From Actinobacteria bacterium IMCC25003 (lineage in GTDB: Bacteria; Actinomycetota; Actinomycetes; Nanopelagicales; Nanopelagicaceae): a DNA stretch of 64,000 bases. Positions within the stretch are counted from its first letter, which is position 1; the number at the start of each line of letters is the position of its first letter. The DNA lies in NCBI GenBank assembly GCA_002284855.1, contig CP015603.1:558001-622000 (forward strand). The letters are read 5' to 3'. Below are positions 46,487 to 55,285 of the stretch, piece by piece. The translations under genes were made by a program, and so were the position numbers. The notes beneath the pieces are model-generated. The model was not told the DNA's origin. It did not search any database and saw only the letters and a program-made list of their open reading frames with translations.

Positions 46487-49024
46487 TTACTTATCTGCAG
46501 CGCGAGCTTTAAGCGCGCGAGACATCGCATCGCGACCTTCGGTCACTGAACGGCGAAGCGCATTGGATGCATCTTTACCTGTGACATCGAGCCAGTGCTG
46601 AGCCTTCTTCACTGTCTCATCGCTAATTACCCAAGATGGGAAGAGCAAGGTCGCAGTTGTTTCAGCGATCTCAAAGCCCTTGGTCTCCCAGACCTTCAAG
46701 ATGGCATCGAAGTATTGATCGACAAAGCCAGCAAGAAGTTCGTGATGGATATTCTCGTTAAATCCACGACACATATATGAGTGGATTGTGTTGGAGAGAT
46801 TATCTGTAGTGATTGATTTGAAGGCAGCATCTTTCGCTTCCTTTGTAGGAAGTGCGGCGTGGGCATAAGCGTTGTACTGCTTACCGTGCGCTGTCTTGTC
46901 CTTGGCTGACTCTGCTTCGATCTCTGCTGTTCCGAATACTCCACGCTTTACGCCGCAGAGGAATACATACCAGCGAAGATCGGCATCGAGTACGAGTCCG
47001 TTCTCTGAACCGTTAAGAATGGCTTTGATCTTCTCCATATGCGCGGGAGTAATTGCGTTGTTTGCAAATGCCTTTGCAAATTGCATCTGGTGATCGCTAC
47101 CAGGAGCTGCAGCTGCAAGCATTTCTGCGGTTGCATCAGCTACCTGAGTGCGGATTGCATCGCGCTTTGCAGGGTTTGCATAAGCCCAGATTGCAGTTTC
47201 AAACTGTAAGTATGTTGCAGCAACGATGGAGATATCTGATTCTGTCTTCAAAGCGTTGAGCGCGATGGTGACGTAATCAGATGTTGAGAGCTCGCCGTCG
47301 CGGCATGAATCCCAGAGGGAAGCCCAGATAAGTCCGCGAGCGAGTGAATCATCGAGCTTTCCGAGGTGGCTCTTCATTGTCGCAATTGAGCGATCATCGA
47401 AGCGAAGTTTGGCGTATGTCTGATCCTTATCGTTGATAAGAACGAGGTCAGCTAACTTCTGGCCAGCAAGCTCTGTCACTTCTGTAAGTGCTCCAGCAAC
47501 ATCGAGTTCAACGCTGGTGCGACGTGAGAGTTTGTCGCCCTTGATATCAAAGAGACCAACATGCAGACGGTGTGGGCGAAGCTCCTTAGAGCCAACAGGC
47601 ATCGATGGAACTTCTTGCTTGATAGAGATTGACTTGTATGAATCGCCATCGATTTCAATAACAGGTCGAAGTGTGTTGACGCCAGCTGTGCGAAGCCATG
47701 TTGATACCCATGGAGTTAAGTCGCGGCCTGATGCAGCTTCTAGTTGATCGATGAGGTCTTTAAGAGTTGTATTTCCATATTGGTGTTTTGCAAAGTAGAG
47801 GCGAAGTCCCTTGATGAAGTTATCGCGTCCCACATGTGCAACGAGCTGCTGTAGAACTGATGCGCCCTTTGCATATGAGATTCCATCGAAGTTTGTGCGC
47901 ACTGCATCGAGATCTGCCATCTCTGTTGCAATCGGGTGTGTAGTTGTCAGCTGATCAACGCGGTATGCCCAGTTCTTGCGGAGTGAGTTGAACTCAGTCC
48001 AGGCATGTGTGTACTTCGTTGATTCTGAGACAGATTGGTATGAGGCCCATTCAGCAAATGATTCATTGAGCCATAGGTCTTCCCACCATTTCATGGTGAC
48101 TAGGTCGCCAAACCACATATGCGCCATCTCGTGGTGGATAGTTGTTGCGCGGCTGACGTAGTTGCGCTCAGTTACCTTCGAGCGGAAGATCAAGACATCT
48201 TCGTGGAAAGTTACGCAGCCGACGTTTTCCATCGCGCCCCAGTTGTATTCAGCAACTGCAATCTGGTCGTACTTACCGAATGGATAAGCAAGACCAAAAG
48301 TCTTCTCGAAGTAGGCAAAGCCCTGCTTGGTAACTTCAAAGATATTTTCTGCATCAACGTGCTTAAAGAATGATTTACGGGCATAGATGCCGAGCGGGAT
48401 TGTCTTCTCACCCTTGTATTCGTCGTGTACAGATGTGTAGGCGCCAGCAACGATTGCGGTGACATAGGTTGCGATTACCTGAGATTCAGCAAATTGTGTG
48501 AACTTGCGATCGCCATCGAGCTCTTTGGTGGATTCAATTCCATAGTTAGAGATGACTTCCCAATGCTTTGGGGTGATTGTGCTGATCTTGAATGTTGCTT
48601 TCTGATCTGGTTGATCAAAGCAGGCATACATACGACGTGCATCGCCAGTTTCGAACTGTGTATATAGATAGACCTCGTTATCTGCTGGGTCTACGAAGCG
48701 GTGGAGACCTTCACCTGAATTTGAGTAAATGCCATCGTGTTCGATTTCAAGAACATTGTCGGCGGCAATTGCTGGAAGATAGATAGTTTCGCCATCAAAT
48801 TTAGGATCGAAGTCAACGCCATTGAGCTTTGCGCTGATGACCTTGCTGCCGACGCAGTCGATGTAGGTAGTTGCACCAGGTTTCAATCCAGCAAAGTGAA
48901 CGACTGTCTTGACGCGGAAGTTTTCGGCGCCAGTAGTGAGGTCGAGATCGATTGAGTAGCGAGAAACTTTGATGAGTGATGAACGTTCTGCTGCTTCAAC
49001 CTGCTTGATATTTGTGCCTGGCAC
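46487..49024 (-). CDS. pepN: Aminopeptidase N
   Basis: An 845-residue M1 zinc metallopeptidase with a GTG start six bases after AAGGAG. The exopeptidase motif GAMEN is near residue 262, and the zinc site is HHEMAHMWFGDL with downstream WLNESFAEW. Length and order fit the actinobacterial PepN. It removes N-terminal residues from peptides in the cytoplasm; no signal peptide is visible. It is divergent from trmB across about 75 bases. Confidence 0.96.
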   Translation of the reverse strand: MPGTNIKQVEAAERSSLIKVSRYSIDLDLTTGAENFRVKTVVHFAGLKPGATTYIDCVGSKVISAKLNGVDFDPKFDGETIYLPAIAADNVLEIEHDGIYSNSGEGLHRFVDPADNEVYLYTQFETGDARRMYACFDQPDQKATFKISTITPKHWEVISNYGIESTKELDGDRKFTQFAESQVIATYVTAIVAGAYTSVHDEYKGEKTIPLGIYARKSFFKHVDAENIFEVTKQGFAYFEKTFGLAYPFGKYDQIAVAEYNWGAMENVGCVTFHEDVLIFRSKVTERNYVSRATTIHHEMAHMWFGDLVTMKWWEDLWLNESFAEWASYQSVSESTKYTHAWTEFNSLRKNWAYRVDQLTTTHPIATEMADLDAVRTNFDGISYAKGASVLQQLVAHVGRDNFIKGLRLYFAKHQYGNTTLKDLIDQLEAASGRDLTPWVSTWLRTAGVNTLRPVIEIDGDSYKSISIKQEVPSMPVGSKELRPHRLHVGLFDIKGDKLSRRTSVELDVAGALTEVTELAGQKLADLVLINDKDQTYAKLRFDDRSIATMKSHLGKLDDSLARGLIWASLWDSCRDGELSTSDYVTIALNALKTESDISIVAATYLQFETAIWAYANPAKRDAIRTQVADATAEMLAAAAPGSDHQMQFAKAFANNAITPAHMEKIKAILNGSENGLVLDADLRWYVFLCGVKRGVFGTAEIEAESAKDKTAHGKQYNAYAHAALPTKEAKDAAFKSITTDNLSNTIHSYMCRGFNENIHHELLAGFVDQYFDAILKVWETKGFEIAETTATLLFPSWVISDETVKKAQHWLDVTGKDASNALRRSVTEGRDAMSRALKARAADK

Positions 49025-49099
49025 GGGTGCTCCTTAGGGTTAATTAATCGCCTTATCCAACCACCAACTCGCGCATCCGTCACAAGTTAGGATTATGGA

Positions 49100-49759
49100 A
49101 TGGAACAACCGTCGATTCGCAGCTATCGCATACGCGGAACGCGCATCACCGGCCCCCAACAGAGCGCCCTCGATAAGTACTGGGGGATATATGGAATCGA
49201 CTATTCCCTCACCCCAATCAACCCCACCCAACTCTTCCCTGAATCCGAGCAAGTAATTCTTGAAATTGGCTTCGGCATGGGAGAAGCGACTGCGCTGATT
49301 GGTCGCGATTTTCCAGAGACAGGTTTTCTCGCAGTTGAGGTTCATAAGCCAGGTATCGGCAAGCTAATGGCGAGAATTGAAGAGCTCGAACTTTCCAATA
49401 TTCGAATTATTGAAGGCGATGCCCATCCAATTCTCCAGACGATGATTCCCGATAAGTCAGTTGATGGAGTTCACTTATTCTTTCCAGATCCATGGCCGAA
49501 GAAGAAACACAATAAGCGTCGCATTATTAATCCGGAATTCTTAAAGCTGATTCACCCAAAGATTAAAGATGGCGGCTTTTTTCATATCGCCACCGACTGG
49601 GTTCCTTATGCCGAGTACATCCAAGAGGTATTTGCAGCTTCACCGCTATTTACTGGGGGAGTAGTTGAGCGCCCTGAGTGGCGACCAGTGACGAGATTTG
49701 AAGGACAAGGAATTACTAAGGATCACCAGGTCAACGACCTGCGTTACTTCAAGATTTAA
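49100..49759 (+). CDS. trmB: tRNA (guanine-N7)-methyltransferase
   Basis: A 219-residue TrmB-type enzyme that methylates G46 of tRNA. The SAM site is LEIGFGMGEATALIG, then LAVEVHKPGIGKL. The catalytic and RNA-binding motif is FPDPWPKKKHNKRR, followed by RIINPEFLKLI. The N-terminal segment includes RSYRIRGTRIT. It ends convergently with rpiB, overlapping by four bases. Confidence 0.96.
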   Translation: MEQPSIRSYRIRGTRITGPQQSALDKYWGIYGIDYSLTPINPTQLFPESEQVILEIGFGMGEATALIGRDFPETGFLAVEVHKPGIGKLMARIEELELSNIRIIEGDAHPILQTMIPDKSVDGVHLFFPDPWPKKKHNKRRIINPEFLKLIHPKIKDGGFFHIATDWVPYAEYIQEVFAASPLFTGGVVERPEWRPVTRFEGQGITKDHQVNDLRYFKI

Positions 49760-50211
49760 AGGTCGCCCGTCACTTCGTAATTTCCAATTTTTTCAATACG
49801 GCGCACATGGCGCTCATCGCCTGGAAATGGCGTTGCAATAAAGGTATCGATGAGTTGTTTTACAAAATCTGCTTCGTGCATACGGCCACCGACTGCGATG
49901 ACATTGGCATTGTTATGTTCGCGCGCAAGCTTTGCGGTCTCGATGCTCCAGACAAGAGCGGCGCGAATACCTTTTACTTTATTGGCAGCCATCTGTTCGC
50001 CGTTGCCTGAACCGCCAAGGACGATTCCAAGTGAGGTTGGGTCCTTTGCTACGGATTCGGCGCAAGGGATACAGAAATCTGGGTAATCATCGAGAGCGTC
50101 ATATTCGTAAGGGCCGTGATCTGTAACGTCGTGGCCATTCATGACTAGATGAGTGATGAGTTCATTCTTGAAATCAAGGCCAGCATGATCGCTGCCGATA
50201 TGAATGCGCAT
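49756..50211 (-). CDS. rpiB: Ribose-5-phosphate isomerase B
   Basis: A 151-residue RpiB/LacAB-type isomerase from the ATG at 50211, where the family start MRIHIGSDHAGLDFK occurs; an ATG at 50262 would add 17 residues. SDHAG holds the Asp-His pair, and LGIVLGGSGNGEQMAANK holds the phosphate and active-site region. It converts ribose 5-phosphate to ribulose 5-phosphate in the pentose phosphate path. A strong terminator lies just upstream, so it needs its own promoter. Confidence 0.95.
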   Translation of the reverse strand: MRIHIGSDHAGLDFKNELITHLVMNGHDVTDHGPYEYDALDDYPDFCIPCAESVAKDPTSLGIVLGGSGNGEQMAANKVKGIRAALVWSIETAKLAREHNNANVIAVGGRMHEADFVKQLIDTFIATPFPGDERHVRRIEKIGNYEVTGDL

Positions 50212-50243
50212 GCGCAATTTAAGCATGCAATCTGCGGGCAACG

Positions 50244-50277
50244 AAAAACCCGCCACGCACATACGTGGCGGGTTTTT
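50244..50277 (-). terminator. Strong bidirectional-looking terminator
   Basis: A perfect 14-pair stem (50244-50257 with 50264-50277), AAAAACCCGCCACG facing its complement, with a six-base loop. The stem has the A run on one side and the T run on the other, so it could stop transcription in both directions. It lies after the stop of the secreted-protein gene at 50306 and before rpiB. Confidence 0.9.
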
Positions 50278-50305
50278 CTACCCAAGGAGGAACTACATGA
50301 ATTAC

Positions 50306-50968
50306 TTAGTTAGAAGGAGTTGCTGGAAGAGTCAAAGGAGTTGTTCCAGAAGGACCACCCATCGCTCCACCGTGTCCACGTCCACCTTTGTCGCCACCCT
50401 TTGGTCCCATTGGACGTGTTGAGTTAACTTCTTCAGTGACATGAGCGGTCAGTGTTGACTTCAATGTTGTTGCTTGTGCTGCAGTGAGCTTTCCAGCTGT
50501 CACAGCTGCATCGATGCGCTTTGTCTCTTCAGCAACGAGCGCTGTGATGAGTGCATCTTTCTTTGCGCCTGCAATTGCTGCAAGAGTTTCTCCTGCTGCA
50601 AGACGCTTTTGAATTGTTGCTGCATCAACACCGATTGTTGTTGAAATGAGTGAGAGCGCTGCTGCAGGATCTGGCTTACCAACACCAGGTGCACCCATTG
50701 GTCGATCCCCATGCTCTGCAGTTTCCGCTGCTGCAAGAGCTGCTGTGATCGCATCAGATTGCGCCTGAGTAATTGTTCCCTTCGTGACAAGAGCTGCAAG
50801 TACTGCTGCAACTTCTGCGCGAGGACCCTTAACTCCAGTCGCTGATCCCTTAGTCACTGATACTCGAGTTATCGATGACTTTGATGCTGCTGAAGAGATT
50901 CCAACAGTTCCTGCTGTAAGTGCAACGGTCGTGATTACGATCGATGCAATCTTCTTCTTTGTTGACAT
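50306..50968 (-). CDS. Secreted Ala-rich repeat protein of unknown function
   Basis: A 220-residue protein with a signal peptide (KKKIASIVITTVALTAG, cleavage near SSAAS). The mature part has internal repeats: LVTKGTITQAQSDAI near residues 60-75 and VTAGKLTAAQATTL near 155-170, plus a KRLAAGETLAAIA module. The C-terminal 45 residues are rich in Gly, Pro and Thr. GGAG eight bases before the ATG supports the start. The repeats resemble those of unstudied actinobacterial exported proteins. It is divergent from the collagen-like gene. Confidence 0.7.
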   Translation of the reverse strand: MSTKKKIASIVITTVALTAGTVGISSAASKSSITRVSVTKGSATGVKGPRAEVAAVLAALVTKGTITQAQSDAITAALAAAETAEHGDRPMGAPGVGKPDPAAALSLISTTIGVDAATIQKRLAAGETLAAIAGAKKDALITALVAEETKRIDAAVTAGKLTAAQATTLKSTLTAHVTEEVNSTRPMGPKGGDKGGRGHGGAMGGPSGTTPLTLPATPSN

Positions 50969-51213
50969 CTACATGTCTCCTGTCCCGTGCGTTGAGTCGA
51001 AACCCTCGTATCGACTTGTGAGTAATCAACCGCCTTATGCTCAAAAAGATATCTCCTTTACCTGTGAGCACTTTGAGAGTTTGTAGGCGATTCGTGTGAG
51101 CCATTTACGCGTGGCTACCCCGCCTTTCTGAGAAAAATGTGGGGGATTGCCCGATTTAAGGATGTGCGGCGCCCTTTCACACTGGTTACATTCCAACGAC
51201 CTGGAGGTCACCA

Positions 51214-52275
51214 GTGAAGCGCAGCCGTCTAGCAATCCTTGCAACTTGTGCGATTTTTTCATCAGCCTTTACCTCTTTCTCTGCAGATGCAGCGGGAAGA
51301 AGCGCTTCGTCAATTCCAAATACGATTTTAAATGGCAAAGGTTCACCAACAAGTAGCGTTGGAATTAATGGTGATTTCTATATTGATACGCGCAGCCTTT
51401 TGCTCTTTGGACCAAAGACAAATGGAAAGTGGCCAGCTCCGCAGAATTTGCAAGGCCCAACTGGTGCAGCTGGTGCAAGCGGTAGTGATGGAAAGAATGG
51501 AAGCGACGGCAAGAACGGTGCAGATGGAAAGACCGTAACAAATGCATCAACTACTTCTGGTGCAACAGGTCCGGCTGGTCCACAAGGAGAGAAAGGTGCA
51601 ACCGGTGCAACAGGTCCTGCAGGACCAACAGGCCCCGCGGGTGCGACAGGACCACAAGGTGCAACTGGTGCAACAGGCCCATCGGGATCAGGAGGTGGAA
51701 CACCTGGCCCACAAGGTGCAACTGGCGCTGCGGGTGCAACTGGAGCGACGGGAGCAACAGGAGCAACTGGTGCAACCGGAAGTACAGGTGCTACGGGTGC
51801 AACAGGGCCTCAAGGTGATGCAGGTCCCGCAGGAGCAACTGGTGCGACAGGTGCAACTGGACCGGCAGGTGTTTCCGAAGTAAAAGTTATATCAATTGCT
51901 AACTTCACATTGAGTACCAGTACTCCTTTTGGCGGACAGAATTCTGCAAATTTTGGATCGCTGGCGGCAAATTCCGCTTATTGGTTTGAAATAGTAATCA
52001 GCGCAAATTCAAGTGTGGCTGGATTAGAGCCAGGTGCCGAATTGATGTCGACAGGGGATACACCTTCTTACAGCGTTATTCGAACGGACTTCAGAAGAGT
52101 TACAAGTACAACGTCTAACAAGACTTATGGATTCCGAATCACTGGAACGATTGCAACAACATCAAGCGCTGTTTCTTTGGTTATTCACCTTGTTGATTGG
52201 ATGGGGGATACCGCGTCAACGCCCCTTGTGTTTAGCGGAAAGGCTTACATAGCCAAAGTGGGAACCATTAATTAA
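51214..52275 (+). CDS. Secreted collagen-like triple-helix repeat protein
   Basis: A 353-residue protein with a GTG start and GGAGG before it. A signal peptide ([20 protein letters not shown]) ends near residue 27. A short variable region precedes Gly-X-Y repeats from about residue 81 to 219, many of them GAT, GPA and GPQ. Two interruptions are visible, near 107-115 and 163-168. The C-terminal 130 residues are Ser/Thr-rich and strand-prone and may act as the trimerising head or surface domain. Likely a cell-surface or released fibre. Next gene: tRNA-Gly on the minus strand. Function unknown. Confidence 0.85.
   Translation: MKRSRLAILATCAIFSSAFTSFSADAAGRSASSIPNTILNGKGSPTSSVGINGDFYIDTRSLLLFGPKTNGKWPAPQNLQGPTGAAGASGSDGKNGSDGKNGADGKTVTNASTTSGATGPAGPQGEKGATGATGPAGPTGPAGATGPQGATGATGPSGSGGGTPGPQGATGAAGATGATGATGATGATGSTGATGATGPQGDAGPAGATGATGATGPAGVSEVKVISIANFTLSTSTPFGGQNSANFGSLAANSAYWFEIVISANSSVAGLEPGAELMSTGDTPSYSVIRTDFRRVTSTTSNKTYGFRITGTIATTSSAVSLVIHLVDWMGDTASTPLVFSGKAYIAKVGTIN
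51454..51870 (+). repeat. Collagen-type GXY codon repeat tract
   Basis: The tract codes for successive Gly-X-Y triplets, dominated by GGT/GGA-GCN-ACN codons. Many nine-base units such as GGTGCAACT recur with small changes. The regularity makes slippage and length variation between strains plausible. It is not a CRISPR or IS-derived repeat. Confidence 0.88.
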
Positions 52276-52280
52276 AGATA

Positions 52281-52354
52281 TGGAGCGGGTGACCGGGATC
52301 GAACCGGCATGGCCAGCTTGGAAGGCTGGGGCTCTACCATTGAGCTACACCCGC
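52281..52354 (-). tRNA. tRNA-Gly (anticodon TCC)
   Basis: The reverse strand has acceptor GCGGGTG/CACCCGC and D arm TAGCTCAATGGTAGAGC. The anticodon stem CCAGC/GCTGG encloses CTTCCAA, giving anticodon TCC. The T arm has GGTTCGATCCC. CCA appears to be encoded at 52281-52283. Confidence 0.96.
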
Positions 52355-52428
52355 AAGTGGTGCGGAGGCTGAGCGTACAGGGTGTGTAAGCGAGAGTAAA
52401 AAATTCGTCTAGACTTCCGCATGCGCCT

Positions 52429-52504
52429 CGGGGCGTAGCGTAGTGGCTAGCGCGCCTGCTTTGGGAGCAGGAGATCGGGAGTTCGAATCTCCCCGCCCCG
52501 ACCA
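52429..52504 (+). tRNA. tRNA-Pro (anticodon TGG)
   Basis: A forward cloverleaf with acceptor CGGGGCG/CGCCCCG. The anticodon stem CCTGC/GCAGG encloses TTTGGGA, giving anticodon TGG. The T arm has AGTTCGAATCT. The discriminator is A and CCA is encoded at 52502-52504. It precedes tig by 67 bases. Confidence 0.96.
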
Positions 52505-52571
52505 GAATTTCTTAAAAGCTCTAGAGTGAAAATTTTGGAGTTATCTCTATGCACATAACAAGGAGCACATC

Positions 52572-53888
52572 GTGAAGAGCACTCTCGAGACACTTTCCCC
52601 AACTCGCGTTCGTTTAGATGTCAATGTTCCGTACGCCGAGATGGGTCAGTATGTTGATGCTGCATATAAGCGAGTAGCTGCAACTGTAAACATCCCAGGA
52701 TTTCGTAAAGGCAAAGTTCCTAACGCAATGATCGATCAGCGCGTTGGTCGTCAGGCTGTTATCGATGAAGCAATCAGCTCTGCAATTCAAGATTTCTATG
52801 TTGCTGCAGCTCGCGAGAACGATGTTCTTGTGGTGGGTCGCCCAACTGTTGATGCAATCGATTTCGTTGATAACGAGAAGCTTGATTTCTCTGTCGAAGT
52901 AAATGTGCGTCCAGATGTCACACTTCCAGATTTCTCAAAGATCACGATCACTGTCGATAACGTTGAAGTCTCCGACGCTGATATCGATGAGCAGATTGAC
53001 GAGCTCCGCGCTCGCTTCGGCACACTCCATACAGTTGAGCGTGAAGCTAAGACTGGCGACTTTGTCACTGTCGATCTCACAGCGCGCATCGATGGCGCTG
53101 AAGTAGATGGCGGCAAGGCAAATGACATTTCATACGAAGTCGGCTCAAATAAGATGATCGATAACCTCGATGAGGCACTTGTCGGTATGAGCGCGGGCGA
53201 TACAAAGGTATTTACAACTCAGCTCGTCGGTCAGAAAGATGACGAAAAGGGCGATGTAGAAATTAAGCTCAAGGTCGTTAAAGAGCGCGAACTTCCAACG
53301 CTCGATGATTCATTTGCAAAGCTTGCATCTGAGTTCGATACAGTCGCTGAACTCCGCGCTGATTTCACTGAACGCCTTAGCCGCGTGAAGAAGATGGAAC
53401 AAGGCGCACAAGCTCGCGACCTTCTTGTTGAAAAGCTTCTTGCAGATCTCGATATTCCAGTTCCAGATGACATCGTTCTTGAAGAAGTAAACGATCACCT
53501 CGAAGGTGAAGGACGTATGGAAGATGCAGAACACCGTGCAGAAGTAGATGGCCAAGTTCGCGCATCTATCAAATCTGATTTCCTCTTCGATTCCATCGTG
53601 AAGGCTGAAGATGTTCAGGTCAATGAAATTGAATTAACTGAATACCTCATCCGAATGTCACAGCGCTACGGAATGGGTCCAGAGCAATTTGCACAAGAGC
53701 TTCAGAAAGCGGGACAGATCAGCCAGGTAGTTGCTGAAGTAACTCGCGCTAAGGCTCTTGCATCTGTTCTTGCTCGCATCTCTGTTGTCGATAAATCAGG
53801 CAACAAGGTTGAACTCGAAGCTCTTCGCCCAGCCGAACCATCTGAGGTCAAGGCTGCAGACGAAGCAGTTGCTTCAGACGCTGAATAA
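52572..53888 (+). CDS. tig: Trigger factor
   Basis: A 438-residue ribosome-associated chaperone. The N-terminal ribosome-binding tail has GFRKGKVPNAMIDQ near residue 43. The FKBP-like PPIase domain (about 150-240) contains TGDFVTVDLTARIDG. The C-terminal helical domain is long and charged. AAGGAG at 52559-52564 gives a ribosome site. It leads the conserved tig-clpP1-clpP2-clpX order. A GTG start at 52572 is used. Confidence 0.94.
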   Translation: MKSTLETLSPTRVRLDVNVPYAEMGQYVDAAYKRVAATVNIPGFRKGKVPNAMIDQRVGRQAVIDEAISSAIQDFYVAAARENDVLVVGRPTVDAIDFVDNEKLDFSVEVNVRPDVTLPDFSKITITVDNVEVSDADIDEQIDELRARFGTLHTVEREAKTGDFVTVDLTARIDGAEVDGGKANDISYEVGSNKMIDNLDEALVGMSAGDTKVFTTQLVGQKDDEKGDVEIKLKVVKERELPTLDDSFAKLASEFDTVAELRADFTERLSRVKKMEQGAQARDLLVEKLLADLDIPVPDDIVLEEVNDHLEGEGRMEDAEHRAEVDGQVRASIKSDFLFDSIVKAEDVQVNEIELTEYLIRMSQRYGMGPEQFAQELQKAGQISQVVAEVTRAKALASVLARISVVDKSGNKVELEALRPAEPSEVKAADEAVASDAE

Positions 53889-54003
53889 TCTTTAGCCGTA
53901 AGCGAACATCCGCCCTTTTCGAGGCAATCTGACCAATTTGGGAAGCATTTTGCTGCCCAGATTGTTAAGGTCACTACAAGTAAAACGATCGGAAGGATGA
54001 CAC

Positions 54004-54630
54004 GTGGATTTTAATAACCCACAGGACAACACAACCGTTGCCCGCTCAGCTGGTTCAGAACTCATGGGACTAGGTGATCAGATTTATAGCCGTTTGCTCC
54101 GCGAACGCATCATCTTTCTTGCAGGCGAAGTCCGCGATGAAATGGCTAACGCTATTTGCGCGCAGATGCTTCTTCTAGCTGCCGAAGATCCTGAAAAAGA
54201 TATCTACCTTTACATCAACTCACCTGGTGGCTCAGTCACTGCAGGTATGGCGATCTACGACACCATGCATTACATCAAGAATGATGTTGCAACCGTTGCA
54301 ATGGGAATGGCTGCATCAATGGGCCAGTTCTTGCTCACAGCTGGTGCTCCCGGAAAGCGTTACGCAACTCCACATGCACGCATCTTGATGCACCAACCAC
54401 TTGGTGGCATCGGTGGTACAGCAACTGATATTCGTATCCAGGCAGAACAGATGGCAATCACAAAGCAGACGATGTCTGAACTCAATGCCAAGCACACTGG
54501 TCAGCCACTTGAAAAGATCATCGCAGATTCTGATCGCGATAATTGGTTCAACGCCAAGGATGCTCTCGAGTACGGATTTATCGATCACATCGCAACAAAC
54601 GAATCAAGCATTGCGGGAGGTAAGAAGTAA
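54004..54630 (+). CDS. clpP1: ATP-dependent Clp protease proteolytic subunit 1
   Basis: A 208-residue ClpP with a GTG start. The catalytic Ser105 is in MAASMGQFL, His130 in [10 protein letters not shown], and the Asp lies in ADSDRDNW near residue 180. The gene sits 115 bases after tig. In actinobacteria ClpP1 and ClpP2 form a mixed two-ring complex that needs both subunits. GGAAGGA precedes the start. The stop overlaps clpP2 by one base (TAATG). Confidence 0.95.
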   Translation: MDFNNPQDNTTVARSAGSELMGLGDQIYSRLLRERIIFLAGEVRDEMANAICAQMLLLAAEDPEKDIYLYINSPGGSVTAGMAIYDTMHYIKNDVATVAMGMAASMGQFLLTAGAPGKRYATPHARILMHQPLGGIGGTATDIRIQAEQMAITKQTMSELNAKHTGQPLEKIIADSDRDNWFNAKDALEYGFIDHIATNESSIAGGKK

Positions 54631-55256
54631 TGAAGCACGTTCAAGAAATTACAAACCGCTACGTTCTTCCAACAATTGAAGAGAAGACCGCATACGGCTA
54701 CAAGCGCCTCGATCCATATACAAAGTTATTCGAAGAGCGCATCATCTTCTTGGGTCAGGCAATCGATGACACCGTTGCAAACGATGTCATGGCACAGCTC
54801 TTGACTCTCGAATCTATGGACCCAGATCGCGATATCTCCATCTACATCAACTCACCTGGTGGTTCATTTACAGCGCTCACAGCTATCTACGACACCATGC
54901 AATTTGTTCGCCCAGACATCACAACAATCTGTCTCGGACAGGCAGCTTCCGCTGCTGCGATAATTCTTGCGGGTGGAACAAAGGGCAAGCGTTACGGACT
55001 TGAACATTCAAGAATCCTTATCCACCAGCCATCATCTGAAGGCGGCGGACAGGCATCTGATATCGAAATCCAGGCGCGCGAAATCATGCGTATGCGTGGC
55101 TTGCTCGAGACAATGCTTGCAAAGCACTCCAACAAGACTGTCGAAGAGATTGAAAAAGATATCGAACGCGACAAGATTCTTACCGCTGTCGAAGCAGTTG
55201 AATACGGAATTATCGATAAGGTAATGGCATCACGAAAGGCCAAGCCTGTCGCGTAA
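54630..55256 (+). CDS. clpP2: ATP-dependent Clp protease proteolytic subunit 2
   Basis: A 208-residue ClpP with Ser108 in QAASAAAII, His132 in [12 protein letters not shown] and the Asp in EKDIERDK near residue 180. It differs from ClpP1 in the Ser-flanking residues and in the Glu/Gly-rich loop after His, as in other ClpP1P2 pairs. One-base overlap with clpP1 implies balanced synthesis. The clpX gene is separated from it here by an MFS gene. Confidence 0.95.
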   Translation: MKHVQEITNRYVLPTIEEKTAYGYKRLDPYTKLFEERIIFLGQAIDDTVANDVMAQLLTLESMDPDRDISIYINSPGGSFTALTAIYDTMQFVRPDITTICLGQAASAAAIILAGGTKGKRYGLEHSRILIHQPSSEGGGQASDIEIQAREIMRMRGLLETMLAKHSNKTVEEIEKDIERDKILTAVEAVEYGIIDKVMASRKAKPVA

Positions 55257-55285
55257 ATAATTACTAAGGGAGCGTCGGTCTAGAA

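Noticed and set aside
51454-51870. Regular short DNA repeats that might look like a CRISPR or microsatellite array
   Set aside because: The units keep one reading frame and code for Gly-X-Y; there are no spacers of constant length and no cas genes.
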